Assembly: GCA_964591605.1 (NCBI GenBank)
Contig: CAZQEN010000315.1
Location: 1-9,047 of the forward strand
Length of the DNA: 9,047 nucleotides
Source of the DNA: CAYLLT01 sp964591605
GTDB taxonomy: Bacteria; Planctomycetota; Phycisphaerae; UBA1845; PWPN01
Direction: 5' to 3'
The notes below the pieces were generated by a model. The model was given only the letters and a program-made list of their open reading frames with translations. It was not told where the DNA came from and searched no databases. Numbering within the stretch: the stretch's first letter is position 1; the number at the start of each line of letters is the position of its first letter. Both the position numbers and the translations under genes were made by a program. This document shows, one piece after another, positions 1 through 7,064 of the stretch.

Positions 1-1700
<1,700 letters not shown>

Positions 1701-1724
1701 ATCCCTCTGTCTTACCCGCTTCGA

Positions 1725-2075
1725 TCACGCCCGCGGCCGGCTCGCCGCGAAGCGGATGGTGTGAACGCCGGCCTGGGGGACCCGCGCCGCCAGCAACCGC
1801 AGGAGGCGCTGCTCCCAGTTCAACCTGAAATGATAGGCAAGCGCCGGCTCGCTGACCTGAAACGTCAGGACACCCTGCCGCAGCGAGGTCGGCTCCGCAT
1901 GATCGAGCAGTTCCGGCCCCGCCTCCTCGTAGAGTACGGAAATCAACCGCTGCCGCCAGGCCGGCCCGCCGCGGCCCAGCCCGCGCACGCACTCGCAGGC
2001 CAGCGGCCCCAGCAGGCCCGCGCGCCACTGCGCGCTTCTGGCCTTCTGAACCCAGTGAAGCTGGCGGTCATCCAT
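1725..2075 (-). CDS. DUF721 / DciA-like protein
   Basis: This is a 116-residue protein with DUF721 (DciA-type) character. Known family members help load the replicative helicase DnaB in bacteria lacking DnaC or DnaI. The recognisable part is residues 37-110. It includes a Leu/Val-rich segment around LRQGVLTFQVSEPALAYHF (65-83), then an amphipathic helix with repeated leucines (NWEQRLLRLLAARVP, 86-100) and an ending VHTIRF (104-109), matching the usual DUF721 pattern of a short strand followed by a helix and an IRF-like strand. An N-terminal stretch rich in Arg, Gly and Trp precedes it. ATG at 2075 is the only start: upstream in frame is a TGA and no ATG, GTG or TTG between. It lies 62 nt after dnaN and 24 nt before gyrB, as DUF721 genes do in actinobacteria. 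The ribosome site is weak. The family call is from residue pattern only, so moderate certainty. Confidence 0.75.
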   Translation of the reverse strand: MDDRQLHWVQKARSAQWRAGLLGPLACECVRGLGRGGPAWRQRLISVLYEEAGPELLDHAEPTSLRQGVLTFQVSEPALAYHFRLNWEQRLLRLLAARVPQAGVHTIRFAASRPRA

Positions 2076-2137
2076 GATCCGTATACCCGTTCAGCTCGCT
2101 GCTCGACCGCAGCGGTCCTTGCGATCGCGCCCGCCAC

Positions 2138-3235
2138 TTACGACAGATTGACCGGCATCACCACGTAAAGAAACTCCTGGCCCGCTTTCAGAATACCCGG
2201 CCGGTTCGCTTCCTTGAGCTCGACCTGCACGGTGGGGGCCCCGGCCGCCTTCAACGCATCGCTCAGGAACGCCGGGTTGAAGCCGATGTCCATGGCCGGC
2301 CCGCCGTAGCTGACGCGCATCGAGATCGTCGCCTCACCCTGCTCGGGCGCGCGGCTCGACAGCACGAGCTTCTCCTTGTCAAACGAGAGCCGTACGCCCT
2401 TGCTCTGTTCGTTCGTCAGCAGCGCTGCCCGGCGGACCGCGCTGAGGAACTCATCGGTGTCCAGCTCCAGCTTGCGGTCGTTGTCCTTCGGGATCACCTC
2501 CGTGTAGTTGGGGAAGTGACCCTCAACCAGTGCGGAGCTGATCACGTAGTTGCCGCAGGCCACGATGATCTGGTTCTCGGAAAAGCGGACCCCCACGCTA
2601 CCCTCGACGTTGGGCAGAACGCGCTGCACCACGCTGACCGTCTTGGCCGGCACGATCATCTGCCGGTCGTCGCCGACCGACTGCTCCGCCGAGCCCACCG
2701 CGCGGGCCAGCCGCCGCCCGTCCGTCGCGACCAGGGCCAGCTTCTTGCCCAGCTTTTCCCACAGGATACCGTTAATCGCGTAACGCGTGTTTTCCTTCGC
2801 CACCGCAAAAATCGTTCGCTCGATCAGCCCGCGCAGAACGCCCGCCTCAACCTGAATGTCCGGAGGCCCCTCCAGATCGGGCACGGGCGGAAACTCGCGG
2901 GGATCCTGCCCGTAGATCTCATAGTGGCTGTCCTGGCCGCGAACATGGCAGGTCTGATCGTCGGATTCCAGCACCAGCGTCTCATCGGCGCTCTCGCGCG
3001 TGATCGACATGAGCTTCTCGGCCGGGACCAGCAGCTCGCCCGCCTTCTTGATCTCCACCTGCGGCACGGAAGCGCGCAGGGCCACCTCCAGATCCGTCAC
3101 CGCCAGCAGCAGCAGATCCTTGGCCGTGCCGATCCGCACGCACTTGAGCACTTCCTTGGTCGTGCGACTCGAAACGATGCTCGACGCAACGCTGAGCACT
3201 TCCAGCAGGGCGTTTCGGTTCACCACAACATGCAT
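2138..3235 (-). CDS. dnaN: DNA polymerase III sliding clamp (beta subunit)
   Basis: The beta clamp is a dimeric ring that tethers DNA polymerase III and binds many replication and repair proteins. The 365-residue length is normal for the family. Three clamp domains are expected at about 1-118, 119-247 and 248-365. Recognisable motifs are RYAINGILWE (151-160), LVATDGRRLA (168-177), EGHFPNY (238-244), the GFNPAFLSDAL stretch (318-328) and the C-terminal YVVMPVNLS, which lines the peptide-binding pocket. ATG at 3235 is chosen because MHVVVNRNALLEVL matches the usual start of the family. GGGAG lies 11 nt upstream, a loose ribosome site. The gene follows the candidate origin spacer and dnaA and precedes the DUF721 gene, so it probably shares transcripts with dciA and gyrB. 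No promoter was confidently found in the spacer. Confidence 0.97.
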   Translation of the reverse strand: MHVVVNRNALLEVLSVASSIVSSRTTKEVLKCVRIGTAKDLLLLAVTDLEVALRASVPQVEIKKAGELLVPAEKLMSITRESADETLVLESDDQTCHVRGQDSHYEIYGQDPREFPPVPDLEGPPDIQVEAGVLRGLIERTIFAVAKENTRYAINGILWEKLGKKLALVATDGRRLARAVGSAEQSVGDDRQMIVPAKTVSVVQRVLPNVEGSVGVRFSENQIIVACGNYVISSALVEGHFPNYTEVIPKDNDRKLELDTDEFLSAVRRAALLTNEQSKGVRLSFDKEKLVLSSRAPEQGEATISMRVSYGGPAMDIGFNPAFLSDALKAAGAPTVQVELKEANRPGILKAGQEFLYVVMPVNLS

Positions 3236-3380
3236 GGGTGATCAGTCTCCCGTGCCAGTTCGCGGCACACTGTTCGGCGCTTGTCCTTCTTCTGGAATCA
3301 ATGAGAAAGATCAGTAGTAACCGTAGGGCTTGTGAAATGTGGGCGGCCGAAAGCCCGTCAGCTCACAAGCCACTGTCCTC

Positions 3381-3400
3381 ATTGGTTTTATATGCCATAA
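3381..3400. other. AT-rich patch, candidate DNA-unwinding element
   Basis: Fifteen of 20 bases are A or T, in a window that is strongly GC-rich. It lies about 15 bp from the perfect DnaA box. I looked for a DnaA-trio (repeated TAG-like triplets) but saw no clear run. It could also hold the -10 region of a dnaN promoter. Confidence 0.45.
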
Positions 3401-3415
3401 CCCGCAAGACCGCTG

Positions 3416-3424
3416 TGTGGATAA
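3416..3424 (-). promoter_or_regulatory. DnaA box (perfect)
   Basis: TGTGGATAA on the plus strand is the exact complement of the consensus TTATCCACA, so the box reads on the minus strand. It sits 181 bp upstream of the dnaN start, next to an AT-rich patch. Confidence 0.85.
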
Positions 3425-3527
3425 GCTGTTCGTTCCCGGGCGGCTTCGCACACGGGCCGACGACGGGAAAGCGACGCGGCAAAGGCCTCGCGGATCTGGG
3501 TCAGTAGGATACCCGAAGAGAGACAGG

Positions 3528-3536
3528 TTATCCACG
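3528..3536 (+). promoter_or_regulatory. DnaA box (8/9 match)
   Basis: TTATCCACG differs from TTATCCACA only in the last base. It faces opposite to the perfect box, with 103 bp between them. Confidence 0.7.
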
Positions 3537-3579
3537 TTTTCGCCCCCTGACGCTGTGTGCAGAGTGCGTGACATCTTGG

Positions 3580-3648
3580 GCAGGCGGGAGGGCCGCCTTG
3601 GGCCGCCCGCCGTGGATCTGGGCCGCATGTGCAGGCGGGCCGCCCGCG
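3580..3648. repeat. GC-rich short repeats and inverted repeat between dnaA and the DnaA boxes
   Basis: GCAGGCGGG occurs at 3580-3588 and 3631-3639. GGGCCGCC occurs at 3590-3597, 3600-3607 and 3637-3644, with GGGCCGC at 3620-3626. GGCGGG at 3583-3588 can pair with CCCGCC at 3606-3611, so this could fold into a hairpin. It lies 41-109 bp past the dnaA stop and may act as a terminator of sorts for dnaA, though no T-run follows. Chance in GC-rich DNA is a real alternative. Confidence 0.4.
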
Positions 3649-3688
3649 CCACAATCTCGCCGCAGGCCGCTGTTCCTCGGCCGGCATC

Positions 3689-5023
3689 TCACTGGTATGC
3701 GTTCTGACGAAGCTGGTCCGTCATCTGCCGCAGCGCGTGGTCCAGGTCCGGATCCGCTCCCCGCTGGCTCTCGATTGTGCGAACCGCATGCAGGACCGTT
3801 GTGTGGTCGCGCCCGCCGAAGTAGCCGCCGATCTCACCAAGGCTGTGACTCGTCAGGTGTCGCGTGAGGTACATACAGATCTGGCGCGCGTTGGCAATCG
3901 AGCGGTGGCGCCGCTTGCCCTGCAGGTCCGAGACACGCAGGTTGAATCGGTCGATCACGATCTGGAGAATGTCGGGAATGGTGATCTTCTTGGCGGGAGC
4001 CGGCGGGTGATTCTCGCCGAAGGCCTTCCGCGCGATGTCCATGTCGATCTTCCCGCCGTACTGCTGGCTGAACGCCATCACCGTCGTGAGCGCACCTTCA
4101 AGTTCGCGCGTGTTCGAGCCGTTCCGCGCCGCGATGAAGTGCACAACGTCCTCCGGGACATCCATGCACCGCATTCGCGCCTTCTTGCGGATAATCGCCA
4201 TCCGCGTCTCCAGGCACGGCGGGTCGATGCGGGCGACCAGGCCCCAGTTGAAACGGCTCACCAGCCGATCCTCCAGGCTCGGAATCCCCTGCGGCGATTC
4301 ATCGGCGGAGAGGATGATCTGCCGGCGGGCCTGGAAGAGCGTGTTGAACGTATGGAAAAACTCGTCCCGCGTCCGCTCCGTGGCGGAGAGGAACTGGATG
4401 TCGTCGATGACCAGCACATCGACATGGCGATACCGATAGCGGAACTGATGCAGCGCCCCCCGCTCGGCCGCTTCCACGAAGTGGTTGGTGAATGTCTCGC
4501 ACGAGAGATACAGGATCCGCATCTGCGGAGTGGCCGTGCGGATCTGGTGGCAGATCGCCTGCAGCAGGTGCGTCTTGCCCAATCCGACCGCGCCGTGGAT
4601 GAACAGGGGGTTGTACACGGCGCCCGGTTCGTTCGCCACAGCCACGCTCGCCGCGTGGGCGAGCTGGTTGCTCGGCCCGGTGACGAAGTTTTCGAACGTG
4701 TAGCCGGGGTTCAATATGATGTTTTCGGTTTCCTGCTCGAAGGTGAGCGGGATTTCCCTGACCGGGGCCGGCGGCGGAGTGAGGAACTCGATGGTCACCA
4801 GGCGCTGGAGCGTCTCCTGCGCCGCATAGCGGATGGCCGACTGGCACTGCTCCGTCAGGTAGGCGTGCTGCGCCGCGTCCGCGGTCGGTACCCGAACGAT
4901 GCCCCCATTGATTTCAATCGGCCCCAGCGTCTCCAGCCACGGACGGATGAGCTCCGGCGCGTGTTGGCGCACGCAGGCGATGATCTCACTCCAGGTGCTG
5001 TTGCTCAGGTGCCCCATGATCAT
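3689..5023 (-). CDS. dnaA: chromosomal replication initiator DnaA
   Basis: DnaA binds boxes at oriC, forms an ATP-dependent filament and unwinds DNA to load the helicase. From ATG 5023 the protein has 444 residues, near the family norm. Domain I is about 1-80 (STWSEIIACVRQHAPELIRPWL); a short linker follows at about 81-104. The AAA+ core starts near NPGYTFENF (105), with Walker A GAVGLGKT (144-151), Walker B VLVIDDIQF (203-211), sensor 1 IILSADESP (236-244), the arginine-finger-like R257 of LVSRF, and sensor 2 R306 in TRELEGAL. Domain IV has the DNA-binding signature GGRDHTTVLHA (403-413). The start is uncertain: ATG 5017 is next, and GTG 5086 would add 21 residues unlike domain I. None has a good ribosome site. 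Upstream is a perfect TATAAT. It is divergent from hemL. Confidence 0.96.
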   Translation of the reverse strand: MIMGHLSNSTWSEIIACVRQHAPELIRPWLETLGPIEINGGIVRVPTADAAQHAYLTEQCQSAIRYAAQETLQRLVTIEFLTPPPAPVREIPLTFEQETENIILNPGYTFENFVTGPSNQLAHAASVAVANEPGAVYNPLFIHGAVGLGKTHLLQAICHQIRTATPQMRILYLSCETFTNHFVEAAERGALHQFRYRYRHVDVLVIDDIQFLSATERTRDEFFHTFNTLFQARRQIILSADESPQGIPSLEDRLVSRFNWGLVARIDPPCLETRMAIIRKKARMRCMDVPEDVVHFIAARNGSNTRELEGALTTVMAFSQQYGGKIDMDIARKAFGENHPPAPAKKITIPDILQIVIDRFNLRVSDLQGKRRHRSIANARQICMYLTRHLTSHSLGEIGGYFGGRDHTTVLHAVRTIESQRGADPDLDHALRQMTDQLRQNAYQ

Positions 5024-5042
5024 CAGAACATATAGATGGCCA

Positions 5043-5078
5043 CGACACTTCCGCGAGCAGCGGGAACCGCTCGTGTCG
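5043..5078 (-). repeat. inverted repeat in dnaA leader or N-terminal codons
   Basis: CGACAC (5043-5048) pairs with GTGTCG (5073-5078). Directly inside, GAGC (5055-5058) pairs with GCTC (5069-5072), giving up to ten pairs with a 6-nt bulge on one side. A competing inner hairpin is AGCGG-GAA-CCGCT (5059-5071). If dnaA starts at 5023, this folds in the 5' untranslated leader; if at GTG 5086, it is coding. Confidence 0.45.
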
Positions 5079-5127
5079 CGCTTCACGCCCTACATGTGGC
5101 GGCAAGTCGCCGCGCCCTCGTGCAGCG

Positions 5128-5163
5128 AATCGCGATTATAGAGACCGACACGGCGAATACCAG
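5128..5163 (-). promoter_or_regulatory. dnaA promoter candidate with overlapping palindrome
   Basis: On the minus strand a perfect -10 hexamer TATAAT occupies 5140-5135. The -35 at 17 bp is poor (CTGGTA, 5163-5158), so the promoter may be activated or extended by other contacts. Transcription would start near 5128. The 10-bp perfect palindrome AATCGCGATT (5128-5137) shares the end of the -10 box and covers the start point, as an operator would. No DnaA box was found here, so simple DnaA autorepression is not indicated. Confidence 0.5.
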
Positions 5164-5252
5164 CCACAAAATATGGGCGGCACAAACACCACGAACCCCA
5201 AGAGCCGCAGCCTGACTCGCCCGTCGATTCCGGGGCGGGTATGATGATTCGC

Positions 5253-5257
5253 GGAGG
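5253..5257 (+). promoter_or_regulatory. ribosome binding site of hemL
   Basis: GGAGG lies 6 nt before the GTG at 5264 and supports that start. Confidence 0.75.
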
Positions 5258-5263
5258 CTGCCT

Positions 5264-6568
5264 GTGAGCCGAAAACAGATCGCAAAATCAGAGGAGGCGG
5301 CCGAGGCTGCCCGGCAAGTTCTGGCGGGTGGTGTCAATTCGCCCGTGCGGGCCTTCAAGGCGGTCGGGGGCACACCCAGGTTCATCTGCCGCGCCAAGGG
5401 CGCAATCCTGACCGATGTCGATGGCAACGAATACATCGACTACATCGGCTCGTGGGGGCCCATGATTCTGGGCCACCAGGATGAGCGGGTCGCCGCCGCC
5501 GCCAGCAAGGTGCTGGGCCGCGGCTGGTCATTCGGGGCGCCCACCGAGCTGGAAACACGGCTGGCAGAACAGGTTGTCGCCGATTTCCCTTCCATCGAGC
5601 GCATTCGCTTCGTCAATTCGGGAACCGAAGCGACCATGAGCGCCATTCGCCTCGCCCGGGGCTTCACCCGCCGGGATCTGATCGTCAAATGCGAGGGTTG
5701 TTACCACGGACACGCCGACGCCCTGCTGGTCAAGGGCGGTTCCGGACTGGCCACATTCGGTACGCCGTCCTCGGCCGGCGTACCGGAATCCATGACCGCT
5801 GCCACACTTGTGGCACCATACAACGATCTGGAGACGGCAAACCGACTGTTCCATGAGCACGGCTCCCGAATCGCGGCCTTTCTCCTGGAACCGATCGCGG
5901 GCAACATGGGCGTCGTGCCCCCTGCGGCCGGGTATCTCCAGGGTCTGCGCACGCTGTGTGATCAGTACGGCGCCCTGCTCATCTTCGACGAGGTCATGAC
6001 CGGATATCGTGTCGGCCTGTCTGGGGCCCAGGGCCTCTACGGGGTTCGTCCCGATCTGACGTGTCTGGGCAAAATCATCGGCGGCGGGATGCCGGTCGGC
6101 GCCTACGGCGGACGCGCCGACATCATGGAGATGCTCAGCCCCTCGGGCCCGGTCTACCAGGCCGGTACGCTCTCCGGAAACCCGCTCGCCATGGCGGCGG
6201 GGCTCGCAACCCTCGAAGCGCTCCACACGCCCGGCGTCTACGAGCAGTTGGACGAGACCACCACGCTCCTGATGGGTGGATTGGCCGAAGTGGCGCAGGA
6301 GGCGGGAGTTCCGACTTTTCAGACCCGCGTGGGCAGCATGGCGTGCGTGTTTCTCCAGCCCGGGCCGGTCACCGACTGGCACTCCGCGGCACGCAGCAAC
6401 ACACCCTTGTACGGCCGCTTCTTCCACGCCATGCTGGACGAAGGGGTGTATCTCGCCCCCTCGCAGTTTGAGGCGATCTTTGTCTCCCTGGCCCATACGG
6501 CCGAGCTCATCGAACGGACCGTCGCCGCCGCGAAAAAGGCACTGGAGGCGGCGTTGCAGGCTTCATGA
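5264..6568 (+). CDS. hemL: glutamate-1-semialdehyde 2,1-aminomutase
   Basis: HemL is the PLP-dependent enzyme that converts glutamate-1-semialdehyde to 5-aminolevulinate, the last step of the C5 route to heme, siroheme and cobalamin precursors. The 434-residue length is normal. Motifs are AGGVNSPVRAF (21-31), FVNSGTEATMSAIRLAR (116-132), CYHGHADALLVKGGSG (146-161), FDEVMTGYR (241-249) with D242 as the PLP-nitrogen aspartate, the Schiff-base lysine K270 in CLGKIIGGGMPVGAYGG, and AGTLSGNPLAMAAG (300-313). GTG at 5264 follows GGAGG by 6 nt and begins MSRKQIAKSEEA, a usual start for the family. It is divergent from dnaA. A -10-like TATGAT at 5240-5245 has no convincing -35, so its promoter is unclear. 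It is not part of a visible hem cluster here. Other class III aminotransferases are the alternative, but the motifs fit HemL closely. Confidence 0.96.
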   Translation: MSRKQIAKSEEAAEAARQVLAGGVNSPVRAFKAVGGTPRFICRAKGAILTDVDGNEYIDYIGSWGPMILGHQDERVAAAASKVLGRGWSFGAPTELETRLAEQVVADFPSIERIRFVNSGTEATMSAIRLARGFTRRDLIVKCEGCYHGHADALLVKGGSGLATFGTPSSAGVPESMTAATLVAPYNDLETANRLFHEHGSRIAAFLLEPIAGNMGVVPPAAGYLQGLRTLCDQYGALLIFDEVMTGYRVGLSGAQGLYGVRPDLTCLGKIIGGGMPVGAYGGRADIMEMLSPSGPVYQAGTLSGNPLAMAAGLATLEALHTPGVYEQLDETTTLLMGGLAEVAQEAGVPTFQTRVGSMACVFLQPGPVTDWHSAARSNTPLYGRFFHAMLDEGVYLAPSQFEAIFVSLAHTAELIERTVAAAKKALEAALQAS

Positions 6569-6587
6569 GGCTCTGCCGCGCCCCGCT

Positions 6588-6602
6588 CCCGCCGACGGCG
6601 GG
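6588..6602 (+). repeat. intercistronic GC hairpin between hemL and the small gene
   Basis: CCCGCC-GAC-GGCGGG is a perfect 6-bp stem with a 3-nt loop, starting 20 nt after the hemL stop and ending 8 nt before the GGAGG of the next gene. No T-run follows, so it is unlikely to be a strong terminator. It may stabilise the upstream message or affect downstream translation. Confidence 0.45.
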
Positions 6603-6610
6603 CGGTCTGC

Positions 6611-6616
6611 GGAGGA
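6611..6616 (+). promoter_or_regulatory. ribosome binding site deciding the start of the small gene
   Basis: GGAGGA lies 8 nt before GTG 6625. An upstream ATG at 6565 overlaps the hemL stop in the same frame, but has no clear ribosome site and would put the 6588-6602 hairpin inside the coding region. Confidence 0.65.
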
Positions 6617-6624
6617 CGAAACGC

Positions 6625-6903
6625 GTGTCTGTGACCGCTGCAAGGCTGCCAGACTGGAGCATCCCCAAGCTCGCGCCGGGCCGACGCATTCGCGTCAGCC
6701 AGATCATTGCCGGCCGCGACCGGCGCTGGGTCACCCGGGTCGAGGGCGTCGTGGAATCCTGCCGCCCCGAGCCGACCGGAAGCTGGTACGCCCACGGCAA
6801 GAACGACCGGCTCTGGCTCCATCGGGTCCGGGTGCGGAAAGCCGACGGCGAACTCACCACCCTGGTCCTCGACCACAACAGCCGGGTCGACGTACTCGAC
6901 TGA
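6625..6903 (+). CDS. small conserved-looking protein of unknown function
   Basis: I cannot name this gene. From GTG 6625 it encodes 92 residues; starting at ATG 6565 would give 112, with a low-quality Arg/Pro-rich lead. The protein is soluble-looking with no signal peptide or membrane segment. It alternates likely beta strands: RIRVSQII (21-28), RWVTRVEGVVESC (34-46), DRLWLHRVRVRKADGELTTLVLD (from 61). The middle carries TGSWYAHGKNDRLWL (51-65), rich in Trp, Tyr and His, suggesting a conserved surface. From memory this resembles a hypothetical family in planctomycetes (with a TGSWFAH.. DKLWLDR.. DGELTTL pattern), which I cannot verify here. A small SH3-like barrel is a guess. It follows hemL by 56 nt and is probably cotranscribed, but a link to tetrapyrrole synthesis is not shown. 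Confidence 0.75.
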   Translation: MSVTAARLPDWSIPKLAPGRRIRVSQIIAGRDRRWVTRVEGVVESCRPEPTGSWYAHGKNDRLWLHRVRVRKADGELTTLVLDHNSRVDVLD

Positions 6904-6927
6904 TCGCCGCCCGCACGCGCGTTCGTT

Positions 6928-6947
6928 GCTTCAACTGCTGTTGAAGC
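6928..6947 (+). terminator. perfect hairpin, possible terminator of the hemL unit
   Basis: GCTTCAAC-TGCT-GTTGAAGC is a perfect 8-bp stem with a 4-nt loop, 24 nt after the small gene's stop. Only a short CTT follows instead of a T-run, so termination would be partial or need Rho; another role is possible. Confidence 0.5.
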
Positions 6948-6998
6948 CTTGAGATATCTGCTCTGTGCGTTTCGACCGCGAACGGCGATGCCCGGCCG

Positions 6999-7028
6999 TT
7001 GCGGGAATCGTTGGTGAACGCCTACAAT
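6999..7028 (+). promoter_or_regulatory. rarA promoter candidate
   Basis: TTGCGG (6999-7004), an 18-bp spacer and TACAAT (7023-7028) resemble a sigma70-type promoter: the -10 matches 5 of 6, the -35 only 3 of 6. Transcription near 7035 would leave a leader of about 30 nt before ATG 7065. It lies just after the hairpin that may end the previous unit. Confidence 0.45.
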
Positions 7029-7064
7029 CAGACACAACCGCCACGCCGCGACGGCGGGAAGGCC

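Larger units (their letters stand above)
3236..3688. other. probable replication origin (oriC) spacer between dnaA and dnaN
   Basis: This is 453 bp between dnaA and dnaN without a convincing gene. It holds a perfect DnaA box (3416-3424), an 8/9 box in the opposite orientation (3528-3536), a degenerate third copy at 3556-3564, an AT-rich patch at 3381-3400 (15 of 20 bases are A or T in an otherwise GC-rich sequence), and a cluster of GC-rich repeats at 3580-3648. Starting from the perfect box toward dnaN, about 15 GC-rich bases are followed by the AT-rich patch, similar to the known box, GC-rich spacer, unwinding-element order. Origins between dnaA and dnaN are known in many bacteria. Only two to three boxes are seen, so a compact origin, or one extended by weak boxes I cannot score, is possible. 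Small reading frames in both strands here have no family resemblance. Confidence 0.7.

Noticed and set aside
2105..2128. Hairpin GACCG-CAG-CGGTC and palindrome GCGATCGC between dnaN and the DUF721 gene
   Set aside because: The stem is only 5-6 bp with no T-run, and an 8-bp palindrome of this composition is easily chance in GC-rich DNA.
3309..3325. TAG/TAA triplets as a DnaA-trio
   Set aside because: Only two adjacent triplets fit, they are interrupted, and they lie about 90 bp from the perfect box instead of next to it.
3311..3707. Short open frames on both strands in the dnaA-dnaN spacer
   Set aside because: They overlap each other and the DnaA boxes, lack ribosome sites I can defend, and their Arg/Pro/Ser-rich translations look non-coding.
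3629..5035. Plus-strand open frame of 468 codons opposite dnaA
   Set aside because: Same reasoning: dnaA has all its catalytic and DNA-binding motifs on the other strand, and this frame shows none.
5240..5245. TATGAT as the hemL -10 box
   Set aside because: No acceptable -35 at 16-18 bp; the CTGACT at 5212-5217 is 22 bp away, and the start would fall on the ribosome site.
5528..6496. Minus-strand open frame of 322 codons opposite hemL
   Set aside because: HemL motifs are continuous on the plus strand; this frame is a GC-driven shadow.
6565..6624. ATG overlapping the hemL stop as start of the small gene
   Set aside because: The added 20 residues are Arg/Pro-rich and contain a hairpin, while GTG 6625 has a well-placed GGAGGA.
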